In this document: piece by piece, positions 56,837 to 64,000 of the stretch
How the letters are laid out: every line of letters starts with the position of its first letter
Position numbering within the stretch: the first letter of the stretch is position 1
Source: Gammaproteobacteria bacterium
Lineage (GTDB): Bacteria > Pseudomonadota > Gammaproteobacteria > Pseudomonadales > Halieaceae
DNA length: 64,000 nt
Assembly: GCA_024644535.1 (NCBI GenBank)
Contig: JAHEKX010000027.1
Coordinates: 82,037 to 146,036 of the forward strand
Direction of reading: 5' to 3'
The notes under the pieces: generated by a model
Databases searched by the model: none
Told to the model about the DNA's origin: nothing
What the model saw: only the letters and a program-made list of their open reading frames with translations
Made by a program: the position numbers and the translations under genes

Positions 56837-58574
56837 CGGTCGCCTCCTCCGACTGATCGGATTTCGCAACAGCTAGTTGAATAACAGAAGATTGTTGGGT
56901 CGGCGATTCACCCAAAATTCTTAACATAGCGGCAGTCATGTCCGCGAATACTGGCGCTGCAATTGCACCGCCACCAACCGACTCACCTTTGGGTTCATTA
57001 ACCATGACAACGGTAACAAATCGTGGATTTTCAGCTGGGGCCATACCCGCAAACCAGGCGATGTAGCGTGTCCGGTCGTAACCACTGGCACCGGTTTTGT
57101 GTACTGTTCCCGTTTTTCCCGCCACACTAAAACCAGGTACGTTCGCCAAAAGACCAGTCCCACCTTTTGCGGTAACCGAACCCAGCATACTGCGCAATTC
57201 CGCGGCTATAGCGGGCGTTGTAACCGGCTGCGCAGGCGGTAGGTTTTCGGCGGCATTGGCAAGCAATGTCAGAGGCTGCAAACGGCCATAATTCGCAATG
57301 GCGCCGTAGAACGATGCAAGCTGGGCTGGCGAGACCGTGACACCGTAGCCAAAGGCCAGCGTTGCTTGCTCGATATCACTCCAGCGCGACTGCTGTGGCA
57401 ACATGCCCGATGTTTCGCCAGGAAACCCGGTACCCAATGGCTGCCCGACACCAAAACGCTGCAACACCGGCAACAACGAGTCTCGCCCGATATCCAAAGC
57501 CATTTTCGTGGTACCAATCTGACTTGATTTTGCCAAGACGCCAGCTAAGGACAGCTCACCATAGTTGACTGGGTCTTTAAACGTTTTACCCTGTACAACC
57601 ATCCAGCCAGGACTGGTATCGAAGACCGTATCAGCGGTATAACGCCCCGTCTCCAAAGCCGCTACGGCTGTCAGGGCTTTTAAAGTCGAGCCAGGCTCAT
57701 ACTGATCAACGAACACTCGATTGCGTGCAGCATTAGCCGAGAATGTACTGCGATCGTTGGGGTTAAAACTGGGATAGTTCGATACCGCTAAAACCTCACC
57801 GGTATGGCTGTCGATGGTAATGGCTGAAGCAGCTTGTGCATTCGATTTTGCCACCACCGATTGTAACGCGCGGTATTGAACATACTGCAGACGCAAATCG
57901 ATACTGAGCCGCACGTCGTGACCATCAGACGCAGTTGACTCGATACCAATATCGCGCACCGCCTTGCCTGAGCGGTCTTTGATATACTTTTTGCGCCCAG
58001 GCGTTCCGCTCAGAACTTCATCAAAGGCTAGCTCTAAACCCGAGAGGCCAGTATCGCTATCGCCGGTCAAACCAATCAGTTGAGCGGTAAGATCAGCCGC
58101 CGGATAAAATCGCTTATAATCGCGCTGAGCAGTTATACCAGACATACCACTTGCTAACACAGGCGCCGCAAACTCGGGCGTAACCTGTTTTTTCACATAC
58201 ATAAATTGACGGTCTTGATACTGCTGAAAACGCTGCCTTAGCTCTTTTGGGCTTATCTCCAGCAAGCGAGCCAGGGCATCCAGGTTCGAGATGTCAAACT
58301 GTTGTGGGTTCAACGACAAGGTCAGCACCGGCGTAGACACCGCCAAGGGCTGTCCGTTACGATCTAAAATAGCTCCGCGATGTGCTGGAATCTGGGCGTA
58401 GCGCACAGTTCGCGCATCGCCCTGATCTTGCAGAAACTGCTGTCCTTGCTCTACATCCAAAACCTGCAGCATGGCCAAGCGGCCCACCAAAATCAGGGCC
58501 AGAGCCACTAACAAAACAAGGCATAGCCGGAAACGCCAAGAACCAACCGTGACCTGACCGCCAACCTTATTCAT
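56829..58574 (-). CDS. ftsI: Septal peptidoglycan transpeptidase FtsI (PBP3)
   Basis: 581 residues (E. coli 588). A single N-terminal membrane anchor (LVLLVALALILVGRL) and a pedestal domain precede the transpeptidase. The acyl-enzyme serine is S296 in EPGSTLKAL (STLK) and the KTG triad is K487 in VAGKTGTVHKTG. The SxN triad reads S350-S351-Q352 (AKSSQIG) where E. coli and P. aeruginosa PBP3 have SSN; CAG at this codon is read directly. It crosslinks septal peptidoglycan with FtsW. The ATG at 58572-58574 overlaps ftsL by eight bases; an upstream in-frame ATG inside ftsL is rejected. Confidence 0.97.
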   Translation of the reverse strand: MNKVGGQVTVGSWRFRLCLVLLVALALILVGRLAMLQVLDVEQGQQFLQDQGDARTVRYAQIPAHRGAILDRNGQPLAVSTPVLTLSLNPQQFDISNLDALARLLEISPKELRQRFQQYQDRQFMYVKKQVTPEFAAPVLASGMSGITAQRDYKRFYPAADLTAQLIGLTGDSDTGLSGLELAFDEVLSGTPGRKKYIKDRSGKAVRDIGIESTASDGHDVRLSIDLRLQYVQYRALQSVVAKSNAQAASAITIDSHTGEVLAVSNYPSFNPNDRSTFSANAARNRVFVDQYEPGSTLKALTAVAALETGRYTADTVFDTSPGWMVVQGKTFKDPVNYGELSLAGVLAKSSQIGTTKMALDIGRDSLLPVLQRFGVGQPLGTGFPGETSGMLPQQSRWSDIEQATLAFGYGVTVSPAQLASFYGAIANYGRLQPLTLLANAAENLPPAQPVTTPAIAAELRSMLGSVTAKGGTGLLANVPGFSVAGKTGTVHKTGASGYDRTRYIAWFAGMAPAENPRFVTVVMVNEPKGESVGGGAIAAPVFADMTAAMLRILGESPTQQSSVIQLAVAKSDQSEEATDG

Positions 58575-58836
58575 TGGGCACCACCCGTATTTGAGTCGGC
58601 GATGCAGCAACCATACCCATATCGGCGCCGATTTGATCGACACGATCCATACGCGTATAAGTGCTTAACTCAAGTAACAGACGGCTCGATTCGTCGCGCA
58701 AGAACCATTGGCGACTCTCGGCCACCTGAAGCTGAGTGGTCACATTGCGAGTTTGCTGAGTCACACTAATCACAGCAAAGCCACTCAGCATAACAGCAAG
58801 TGCCAGCAAGATGACTCGCCAAAGTCGCAAGCTCAT
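58567..58836 (-). CDS. ftsL: Cell division protein FtsL
   Basis: 89 residues, a small bitopic protein. A transmembrane helix (RVILLALAVMLSGFAVISV) is followed by a periplasmic heptad-type coiled coil with the conserved ESRQWFLRDESSRLLLELSTYTRMDRVDQIG region (core LLLELSTYTR). It forms a complex with FtsB and FtsQ and activates FtsWI. The start overlaps the rsmH stop by four bases. Assignment rests on size, topology and place between rsmH and ftsI. Confidence 0.94.
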   Translation of the reverse strand: MSLRLWRVILLALAVMLSGFAVISVTQQTRNVTTQLQVAESRQWFLRDESSRLLLELSTYTRMDRVDQIGADMGMVAASPTQIRVVPNE

Positions 58837-59750
58837 CGCCTGTGCTCCGCAATTCGAAGCACCGCACTGCGCGCTCGCACGTTAACTCGTATCTCGCTCT
58901 CAGAGGGCTTTATAGCTTTACCAACCAAAGCCAAGGGGCCCTTCATGATATCGCCCTGAACCGGAACACCCCGCGGCACCTTTGGCCCCTGCGAAGCCTG
59001 ACGCATAAATTGCTTCACTTTGCGGTCTTCTAAAGAATGAAAGCTGATGACCGCCAAGCGACCTCCGGGTAATAAGCAGCCCACCACCACGCTCAGCAAG
59101 GCATCTAAATCTTCAAGCTCTCGATTAATTGCAATTCTTAATGCCTGGAAGGTTCGAGTGGCTGGGTGCTTATGCTTTTCCCAACGTGGATGCGCAGCTT
59201 TGACCAACTCGGCCAGCCCTAAGGTTGTAGTTATGGGCTTTTCAGTGCGCGCTTGCACAATGGCCCCCGCGATGCGGCGCGCAAAGCGCTCTTCGCCATA
59301 CTCTCGCAGCACAGACACCAAGTCGCCTTCAGTTACTCCTTGCAGATAGTCGGCCACTGTTTGACCGCCGGAGTTGTCCATGCGCATATCTAAAGGGCCA
59401 TTGCGCTGAAACGAAAAACCACGCTCATCTTGGTCTAACTGAGGGCTAGAGACACCCAAATCGAGCAAAATCCCATCAACGCCGGGCCAATCTAACTGGC
59501 ACAAAGCGTCGGGCAAATCAGCAAAGCTACCGTGATAAACAGACACCCGAGCATCTTCAGCGGCCAAGACCTGGGCACATTCGATAGCCTGCGGGTCCTT
59601 ATCCATGACCAGCACAGTGGCATCTTCGTTAAGAAGCGCAAGCAGTGCTCGGGTGTGACCGCCACGACCAAAAGTGCCATCGACATAGCGTCCCGACAAA
59701 GGACCAACTAGCCCTTGCAGCGACTCTTCTAGCAATACCGACTCGTGCAT
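58833..59750 (-). CDS. rsmH: 16S rRNA m4C1402 methyltransferase RsmH (MraW)
   Basis: 305 residues. It methylates N4 of C1402 in 16S rRNA using S-adenosylmethionine. Motifs: HESVLLEESLQGL at the N-terminus, YVDGTFGRGGHTRALL (SAM motif I), MDKDPQAI, GILLDLGVSSPQLD, RGFSFQRNGPLDMRMD (core GPLDMRM), FQALRIAINRELEDL (core ALRIAINREL), and VISFHSLEDRKVK. It lies eight bases after mraZ. Confidence 0.98.
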   Translation of the reverse strand: MHESVLLEESLQGLVGPLSGRYVDGTFGRGGHTRALLALLNEDATVLVMDKDPQAIECAQVLAAEDARVSVYHGSFADLPDALCQLDWPGVDGILLDLGVSSPQLDQDERGFSFQRNGPLDMRMDNSGGQTVADYLQGVTEGDLVSVLREYGEERFARRIAGAIVQARTEKPITTTLGLAELVKAAHPRWEKHKHPATRTFQALRIAINRELEDLDALLSVVVGCLLPGGRLAVISFHSLEDRKVKQFMRQASQGPKVPRGVPVQGDIMKGPLALVGKAIKPSESEIRVNVRARSAVLRIAEHRR

Positions 59751-59758
59751 CCTGACAC

Positions 59759-60214
59759 CTACAGTGTTAGTGACATGAGTTCTTCTGGCAGCTCAGTATC
59801 AGCGCCAGATTCCAACAAAGCTTTATCTCGCTCGGACAACCACAAGTTTTCTGACCATATTTCTAGCTTGTTTCCCTGCCCAACCAGTACCAGTTTTTTA
59901 CTAAGGTTGGCGTACTCACGCAAAGGAGCGGGCAGCAGTAATCGGCCGCTCGCGTCCATCTCCAAATCGGTGGCATAACCCAAAGTGAGCCTCTGAAAAC
60001 GCTTAACTGCCGGCTTTAAAGCGGGCAAAGCTTGAATCTGATCTTGAATTTCTTCCCACTGGGGCAAAGGGTAAAGCGCAAGACAAGCAACTTGAGTATC
60101 AATGGTAATAACCACCTCACCATTACAATGGCCGAGCAGAGGCTCGCGATGTTTGGCGGGAATCGCCAATCGCCCTTTCGCATCCATATTTATGTGATGC
60201 ACGCCTCTAAACAC
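59759..60214 (-). CDS. mraZ: Transcriptional regulator MraZ
   Basis: 151 residues (E. coli 152). Two AbrB/SpoVT-like domains are visible, each with a DxxGR core: NMDAKGRLAIPAKHR near residue 10 and EMDASGRLLLPAPLR near residue 88. MraZ is a ring-forming DNA-binding protein that represses the dcw operon from repeats in its own promoter. The start is taken as GTG at 60212-60214, giving the usual V/M-FRGVHHINMD beginning, with AGAGG nine bases upstream. Putative MraZ boxes and a strong promoter lie just before it. Confidence 0.96.
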   Translation of the reverse strand: MFRGVHHINMDAKGRLAIPAKHREPLLGHCNGEVVITIDTQVACLALYPLPQWEEIQDQIQALPALKPAVKRFQRLTLGYATDLEMDASGRLLLPAPLREYANLSKKLVLVGQGNKLEIWSENLWLSERDKALLESGADTELPEELMSLTL

Positions 60215-60242
60215 TGAAAATCGCCTCTTTTTGTTTTGGTAG

Positions 60243-60277
60243 ATCCACAAAAAACCAGATTTACCCACTTTTCGCCA
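60243..60277 (-). promoter_or_regulatory. MraZ operator: four TGG repeats at exact 10-bp period
   Basis: On the minus strand TGG occurs at 60277-60275, 60267-60265, 60257-60255 and 60247-60245, as TGGCG, TGGGT, TGGTT and TGGAT, each separated by five bases. E. coli MraZ binds three direct repeats of the form TGGG-N-spacer at the same 10-bp period. The array lies between the -10 element and the mraZ start, a position suited to repression. Confidence 0.8.
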
Positions 60278-60286
60278 CTTTGCGAC

Positions 60287-60316
60287 ACTATAGAGGTGCA
60301 GGAACACCGCTGTCAA
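60287..60316 (-). promoter_or_regulatory. Promoter of the dcw operon (mraZ)
   Basis: A perfect TTGACA (minus strand, 60316-60311) and TATAGT (60292-60287) are separated by 18 bases. The predicted start of transcription is near 60280, immediately before the MraZ box array and about 65 bases before the mraZ start codon. Confidence 0.8.
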
Positions 60317-60359
60317 GGCGACAAAAATTGAAAAAATGTTGCTATTTCAGTCAATTAGC

Positions 60360-60439
60360 ACCCTAAAGCTAGGGTAAGAAAGGATGCCGAGGCAGTTGAT
60401 GCTTAGGATTTTCTACCGATAAACACAACCCTAAAGCTA
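60360..60439. repeat. 12-bp direct repeat pair between rnpB and mraZ
   Basis: ACCCTAAAGCTA occurs at 60360-60371 and again at 60428-60439. The first copy is part of a small dyad, ACCCTA-AAGC-TAGGGT. The surrounding 200 bases (60317-60515) are AT-rich and hold no gene that I can see. Confidence 0.7.
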
Positions 60440-60515
60440 AGTGGTTACATTCTACTTTAAGAGAAATCCAAAAAAAGAATAAAAATCAGATTTTTTACTA
60501 CCAAAAAATATAAAA

Positions 60516-60854
60516 AGAGTCGGTCGATAAGCCGGGTTCTGTCGTGGACGATCATTCCTCTGCGACTGATGTCGCCATCAGCCTGTAGCGACCTACCCGA
60601 ACTCACCGCGGGTCACGGCTATTGAGTTCCTATTTGGTCTTGCTCCAAGTGGGGTTTACCATCGCCAAACCTGTTACCAGATTTGCGGTGCGCTCTTACC
60701 GCACCTTTTCACCCTTACCAACCAAGGCTGGCGGTTTCCTTTCTGTTGCACTTTCCGTAGGCTCGCGCCCCCCAGGCGTTACCTGGCACTCTACCCTATG
60801 GAGCCCGGACTTTCCTCCAGAAGCAATAGCTTCCAGCGATCGCCTGACCGACTC
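60516..60854 (-). ncRNA. rnpB: RNase P RNA, bacterial type A
   Basis: The catalytic RNA that trims tRNA 5' ends. On the minus strand the 5' end GAGTCGGTC pairs with the 3' end GACCGACTC (helix P1). Conserved core segments are readable: GGAGGAAAGTCCGGGCTCC near the 5' end, CAGAAAGGAAACCG, GGTAAGGGTGAAAAGGTG, and near the 3' end AGAGGAATGATCG and ACAGAACCCGGCTTATCG. A U-rich stretch follows P1. The place between rsmI and mraZ matches Pseudomonas. Ends are set by P1 and may be off by a few bases. Confidence 0.97.
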
Positions 60855-60860
60855 GCCGCG

Positions 60861-60889
60861 AGATTACCCTGTACGCGACTCTCAATCAA
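60861..60889 (-). promoter_or_regulatory. Candidate rnpB promoter overlapping the rsmI stop
   Basis: On the minus strand TTGATT (60889-60884) and TAATCT (60866-60861) are 17 bases apart, and the -10 ends six bases before the first base of the P1 helix. Matches to consensus are moderate, but the spacing to the RNA 5' end is ideal. Confidence 0.5.
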
Positions 60890-61730
60890 CCGAATTCTTG
60901 CGCTCTAATAGCCATTCGTACAAGGGCTTTTTCTTTAATCCGAGGTATTCGGCCAGCATCGCAGCAGCAATTTTAGGCGGTGCGTAGGCGGCAATCTGCC
61001 CCAACAACGCTTGCTCTCGCCCCCCAAAATCGGCTTCGGACTGATCGCTGCCTCGCACCAGCACCACGAATTCTCCGCGCTGCTGGTTGCTATCTTGGGC
61101 CACGAAGTCGGCCAGCTCACCTAAGGTTCCACGACGAATAGTTTCGAACGTCTTCGTCAACTCCCTACAAATACAAGCCTCACGTTCGGCACCGTAAACG
61201 GCTATCGCATCAGCCAACATCGCCACGATACGGTGTGGGGCTTCGTAAAAGATCAAGGTTGCCTCTTCAAAAGCAAAACCCGCCAGCCAAGTGCGTCTAG
61301 CGCTGTCTTTGGCCGGCCCAAAACCCGCAAACAAAAAGCGATCCGAGGGCAAGCCGGCGGCTGAAACAGCTGCTACGATTGCGCTGGGGCCAGGAATGGG
61401 TACCACCCGAACACCCGCATCTTGTGCGGCGCGAACTAACTGATAGCCAGGGTCCGAAATTAACGGGGTCCCCGCATCGCTTACCAAGGCGCAAGCCCCC
61501 CCACCATCGCATATCGATTTAATCTTCTCGATCATTACATCGGTAGACGAGTGCTCATGATACGTTGTCACCGAACGCTCTATTCCATGGTATTGCAGTA
61601 ATTTACGGGTATGACGAGTGTCCTCGGCAGCCAGTAATTCCACATCCTTCAAGATGCTTAAGGCGCGAAGCGTGATATCATCCAAATGTCCAATAGGTGT
61701 TGCTACAATGTACAAACCCGAATCCACCAT
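60882..61730 (-). CDS. rsmI: 16S rRNA 2'-O-methyltransferase RsmI (C1402)
   Basis: 282 residues (E. coli 286), tetrapyrrole-methylase fold. It 2'-O-methylates C1402 of 16S rRNA, the same base that RsmH N4-methylates. Motifs: LYIVATPIGHLDDITLRAL, AAEDTRHTRKLL, ALVSDAGTPLISDPGYQLV (core SDAGTPLISDPG), PIPGPSAIVAAVSAAGLP and FYEAPHRI. The ATG at 61728-61730 has AAGGAG five bases upstream; a longer frame is rejected. It is divergent from lpoA. Confidence 0.98.
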   Translation of the reverse strand: MVDSGLYIVATPIGHLDDITLRALSILKDVELLAAEDTRHTRKLLQYHGIERSVTTYHEHSSTDVMIEKIKSICDGGGACALVSDAGTPLISDPGYQLVRAAQDAGVRVVPIPGPSAIVAAVSAAGLPSDRFLFAGFGPAKDSARRTWLAGFAFEEATLIFYEAPHRIVAMLADAIAVYGAEREACICRELTKTFETIRRGTLGELADFVAQDSNQQRGEFVVLVRGSDQSEADFGGREQALLGQIAAYAPPKIAAAMLAEYLGLKKKPLYEWLLERKNSVD

Positions 61731-61775
61731 ATGCTCCTTAATTAGGGCGAGCTGAGGCCAAGCGTCAACCATATC

Positions 61776-63542
61776 ATGAAGCACAATGCACTGCTCACAT
61801 CACTGACTCTAGTAGGCATGAGTATACTGCTCGCCAGCTGCGGCCAAACACCTAGCAAACCCAACGTAAAGCCGCGCGAGCAAATTGTAAGCCCCAGACA
61901 AGAGGCTGCCGAGAAGTTACCTGCGCCAACCGAACCCGAAATTGAAGCCATGCGACAAGCGCTGACACAAGCGGAACTCGCTCTGGCCTCAGGTCAAGAC
62001 TACCACGCATTAAGCCTAGTCCAAACAATCCAGTATTCCGCGCTGAACAGCAACGAACAGCTGCGCGGCACGTTATTGCAGGCGCAGCTCGACAGTAAAT
62101 TTGGCAGCTATTCTGAAACGATCAAGCGATATCAACACCTAGCCAGACAAAACCTCGACATGCTGGGCCTAACCAAGGCCGATATTGAACAGCGAATTTA
62201 CCAGCAGGCTGTGCTGTACCAAGATCACTCAAATATTGTGCGCTATGGCATCAAGTTGCTGCTCGACCCGAAACAAGACGAGTCGCAAGCAGAGCGGCTG
62301 ATGGCCGTAGCAGTAGCACTGAACTATTTAGACACCAAGCAAGCCACCGAGATTAGCCAACAGGTTGGTAAGCAAGCGCAAACACTACTCAGCAGCATCG
62401 CCAAATCAGAGGTCCTAAACCGCAGAGACTTGGGCGCTAGCTTATGCCAGGCCTGGGGCAGTAGCGACCCTCTAAGAAGCACACTAGAGGCCCTCTGCGC
62501 CCCCACCACAAACCGCTTAGCCAACAATAAGATTTTGGTGGCACTCCCGCTGTCCGGGCGTTTAAAAGTTGCGGGCGAGGCCATTCTTGACGGCATCATT
62601 TTTAGCCACCTAAGCAGTCAAAATACGACCGATTTGCATATCATCGACACTCAAAGAAACGATGATCAGTCGATCTTCCAACGACTTCAGAATGGCCAAT
62701 ACACCGGCATGATCGGACCGTTAGAGAAAAGCCGAGTGGAAGCCTGGCAGTCGCTAAGCTCATCGACTAATGCACGCATCGTGTCATTGAACACCCCAGA
62801 ACAAAGCGATACCGGCTTCGCCACACAACACTTTTACCAGCTTGCACTTAGCCCCGAGGCCGAGTCAACCTATTTAGCTAATACAGTATTCGCCTCGGGT
62901 GCGCGGCGAATTATGATCATACGGCCACAATCCGACTGGGGCGCCAGAACCTTATTGGCGCTTCGCAACAGGTGGCAAGATTTAGGAGGAACTGAGGTCG
63001 CTACTGCCACCTTTCGCGGCCAAGAAGACTACGAGAGCAGCCTTCGTGTAGCCTTAGGCGCAGCGGACAGTGCCGCGCGTCGCAGAACCTTGGGCCGACT
63101 ATCGGGTTTATCAATGCACCTTCAAACCAGACGCCGAGAAGATATTGACGCAGTAATTATGTTGGCTAGCACACCCGAAGAAGCTCGATCGATTGTGCCC
63201 TTATTGGCTTTTCACTTTGCCGAAGATCTACCCGTTTACACCTTATCTGCCGCCAACGACTTAGCACATCAGGTAGACCACAAAGACCTTGATAAGGTCA
63301 TAACAGTTGATATCAATAGCTTGTCACCTATTCCTAACGAGATCCCTGCCTCGGCCGCACTGGCACGCTTAGTGGCCTTGGGCTTAGACGCCTACAATCT
63401 TAGCCAACTGGCCAACCTCGAGGCGCCACTTAGCTCTCTTTACCGAGGCGAAACTGGCTTACTATGGATCGATAAGCAGGGTTTTGTGCAGCGACAATGG
63501 AAAGTGCTCAAATACGATAGAGACCAGCGCAAAGCCTTGTAG
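61776..63542 (+). CDS. lpoA: Penicillin-binding protein activator LpoA (lipoprotein)
   Basis: 588 residues. A lipoprotein signal with lipobox LLASC (Cys22) targets it to the outer membrane. A TPR-like N-terminal half (about residues 50-240) is followed by a periplasmic-binding-protein-like half beginning at NKILVALPLSGRLKVAGEAILDGI (core VALPLSGRLKVAG). In E. coli LpoA reaches through the cell wall to stimulate PBP1A. The gene lies divergent from rsmI and upstream of yraN, as in E. coli and Pseudomonas. A large part of the C-terminal domain is diverged, but the layout is unmistakable. Confidence 0.93.
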   Translation: MKHNALLTSLTLVGMSILLASCGQTPSKPNVKPREQIVSPRQEAAEKLPAPTEPEIEAMRQALTQAELALASGQDYHALSLVQTIQYSALNSNEQLRGTLLQAQLDSKFGSYSETIKRYQHLARQNLDMLGLTKADIEQRIYQQAVLYQDHSNIVRYGIKLLLDPKQDESQAERLMAVAVALNYLDTKQATEISQQVGKQAQTLLSSIAKSEVLNRRDLGASLCQAWGSSDPLRSTLEALCAPTTNRLANNKILVALPLSGRLKVAGEAILDGIIFSHLSSQNTTDLHIIDTQRNDDQSIFQRLQNGQYTGMIGPLEKSRVEAWQSLSSSTNARIVSLNTPEQSDTGFATQHFYQLALSPEAESTYLANTVFASGARRIMIIRPQSDWGARTLLALRNRWQDLGGTEVATATFRGQEDYESSLRVALGAADSAARRRTLGRLSGLSMHLQTRRREDIDAVIMLASTPEEARSIVPLLAFHFAEDLPVYTLSAANDLAHQVDHKDLDKVITVDINSLSPIPNEIPASAALARLVALGLDAYNLSQLANLEAPLSSLYRGETGLLWIDKQGFVQRQWKVLKYDRDQRKAL

Positions 63543-63566
63543 CAGTCTTGCACTTTTAGGTGCAGC

Positions 63567-63917
63567 ATGACGAATCAAGGCTTTATTTACGAGCGGGCAG
63601 CGGAGACATTTCTGACACAAGCGGGCCTCGAGCTCATCGAGCGGAATTTTAGGGGTGATCATGGTGAAATTGACTTAATCATGCTCGATTGCGAAACCTT
63701 AGTATTCATTGAGGTTCGGCAGCGACGCAACTCGCGCTTTTATTCTGCCGCGGGGTCCGTGTCCGCACAAAAACAATCACGCATTATCAAAACCGCGCTG
63801 GCATTCCTAAAAGCAAACCCTAAATACCAAAATACTTACTGCCGATTCGACGTAATGGCGTATCGCGATCTATACGACTCGCCGCTTTGGATAAAAAGCG
63901 CCTTTACCGAAGAATAA
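63567..63917 (+). CDS. yraN: UPF0102 protein YraN (endonuclease-like fold)
   Basis: 116 residues. The family has a restriction-endonuclease-like fold and unknown function. Typical motifs are GFIYERAAETFLTQ at the N-terminus, LELIERNFRGDHGEIDLIMLD (core GEIDLI), LVFIEVRQRRN with the PD-ExK-like EVR, and RFDVMAYRD near the end. It sits 24 bases after lpoA, the standard place. Confidence 0.95.
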   Translation: MTNQGFIYERAAETFLTQAGLELIERNFRGDHGEIDLIMLDCETLVFIEVRQRRNSRFYSAAGSVSAQKQSRIIKTALAFLKANPKYQNTYCRFDVMAYRDLYDSPLWIKSAFTEE

Positions 63918-63936
63918 AAGCAAGTGACAATAGGGT

Positions 63937-64000
63937 ATGACCGAATACGACCTCATCGCTAATCATTTCGCCAACACGCTGCAAAGCGTTACCGAGCAGG
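63937..64000 (+). CDS. Start of a SIS-domain protein, probably DiaA/GmhA (cut by window end)
   Basis: An ATG at 63937 after AGGG opens a frame of 21 visible residues (MTEYDLIANHFANTLQSVTE) that continues past the window end. The residues alone do not identify it. In related genomes the gene after yraN encodes DiaA, a DnaA-binding SIS protein annotated as phosphoheptose isomerase, and a helical N-terminus is consistent with that. The call is by position only. Confidence 0.45.
   Translation, partial: MTEYDLIANHFANTLQSVTEQ

Noticed and set aside
60622..60987. 121-codon open frame on the plus strand
   Set aside because: It covers the complement of RNase P RNA and the rsmI 3' end; the RNA gene explains the sequence.

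Overview
The window is 64 kb of a gammaproteobacterial chromosome. The division and cell-wall (dcw) cluster, the rsmI-rnpB-mraZ junction, the lpxC-secA-argJ-mutT and pilBCD-coaE blocks and the divergent ampD/nadC pair are all arranged as in Pseudomonas and Cellvibrio relatives. Two protein-export machines, a TonB-dependent receptor, a Na+-symporter and a long-form acyl-CoA dehydrogenase fit a free-living, probably marine, heterotroph. No transposase, integrase, tRNA or CRISPR array was seen. Gene density is high and overlaps of 1-20 nt are common.

Layout, left to right. (1) 1-777 is the start of an SNF-family Na+ symporter, cut by the window edge, followed by a Xaa-Pro aminopeptidase. (2) 2616-13852 is a complete type II secretion operon, gspCDEFGHIJKLMN, read on the minus strand. 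It has no prepilin peptidase of its own. (3) 13984-14649 is a beta-carbonic anhydrase. (4) 14765-19486 is a thiamine acquisition operon under a TPP riboswitch: outer-membrane receptor, small YkoF-like thiamine-binding protein, PnuT permease, ThiK-like kinase and a ketopantoate reductase. (5) 19500-23783 (minus) is an apparent four-gene operon, ampD-ampE-[FHA/sigma-54 activator]-[membrane Ser/Thr-kinase-like protein], divergent from nadC. (6) 24674-31863 holds rraA, a long acyl-CoA dehydrogenase divergent from a LysR regulator, a UDP-glucose dehydrogenase and malate synthase G. (7) 32003-37666 holds two tandem type IV pilins divergent from pilBCD and coaE. (8) 37649-60214 (minus) runs mraZ-rsmH-ftsL-ftsI-murE-murF-mraY-murD-ftsW-murG-murC-ddl-ftsQ-ftsA-ftsZ-lpxC-[secreted unknown ORF]-secA-argJ-mutT. 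(9) 60516-64000 holds RNase P RNA, rsmI and, divergently, lpoA, yraN and the start of another gene.

The most interesting element is between lpxC and secA. An unrecognised ORF with a signal peptide ends two bases before a perfect 9-bp inverted repeat, and the distal arm of that repeat contains the secA Shine-Dalgarno sequence. This is the architecture of the E. coli secM-secA secretion-monitor switch, but with an ORF that does not carry the known SecM arrest motif. Second is the ampDE-linked FHA/sigma-54 activator and kinase pair, which may couple muropeptide recycling to gene regulation. Other regulatory structures read directly are the TPP riboswitch with a start-site hairpin, a four-copy 10-bp-period MraZ box array next to a TTGACA/TATAGT promoter, and a strong terminator between the two pilin genes.

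All calls come from reading the sequence and from knowledge of the families. No database search was run.
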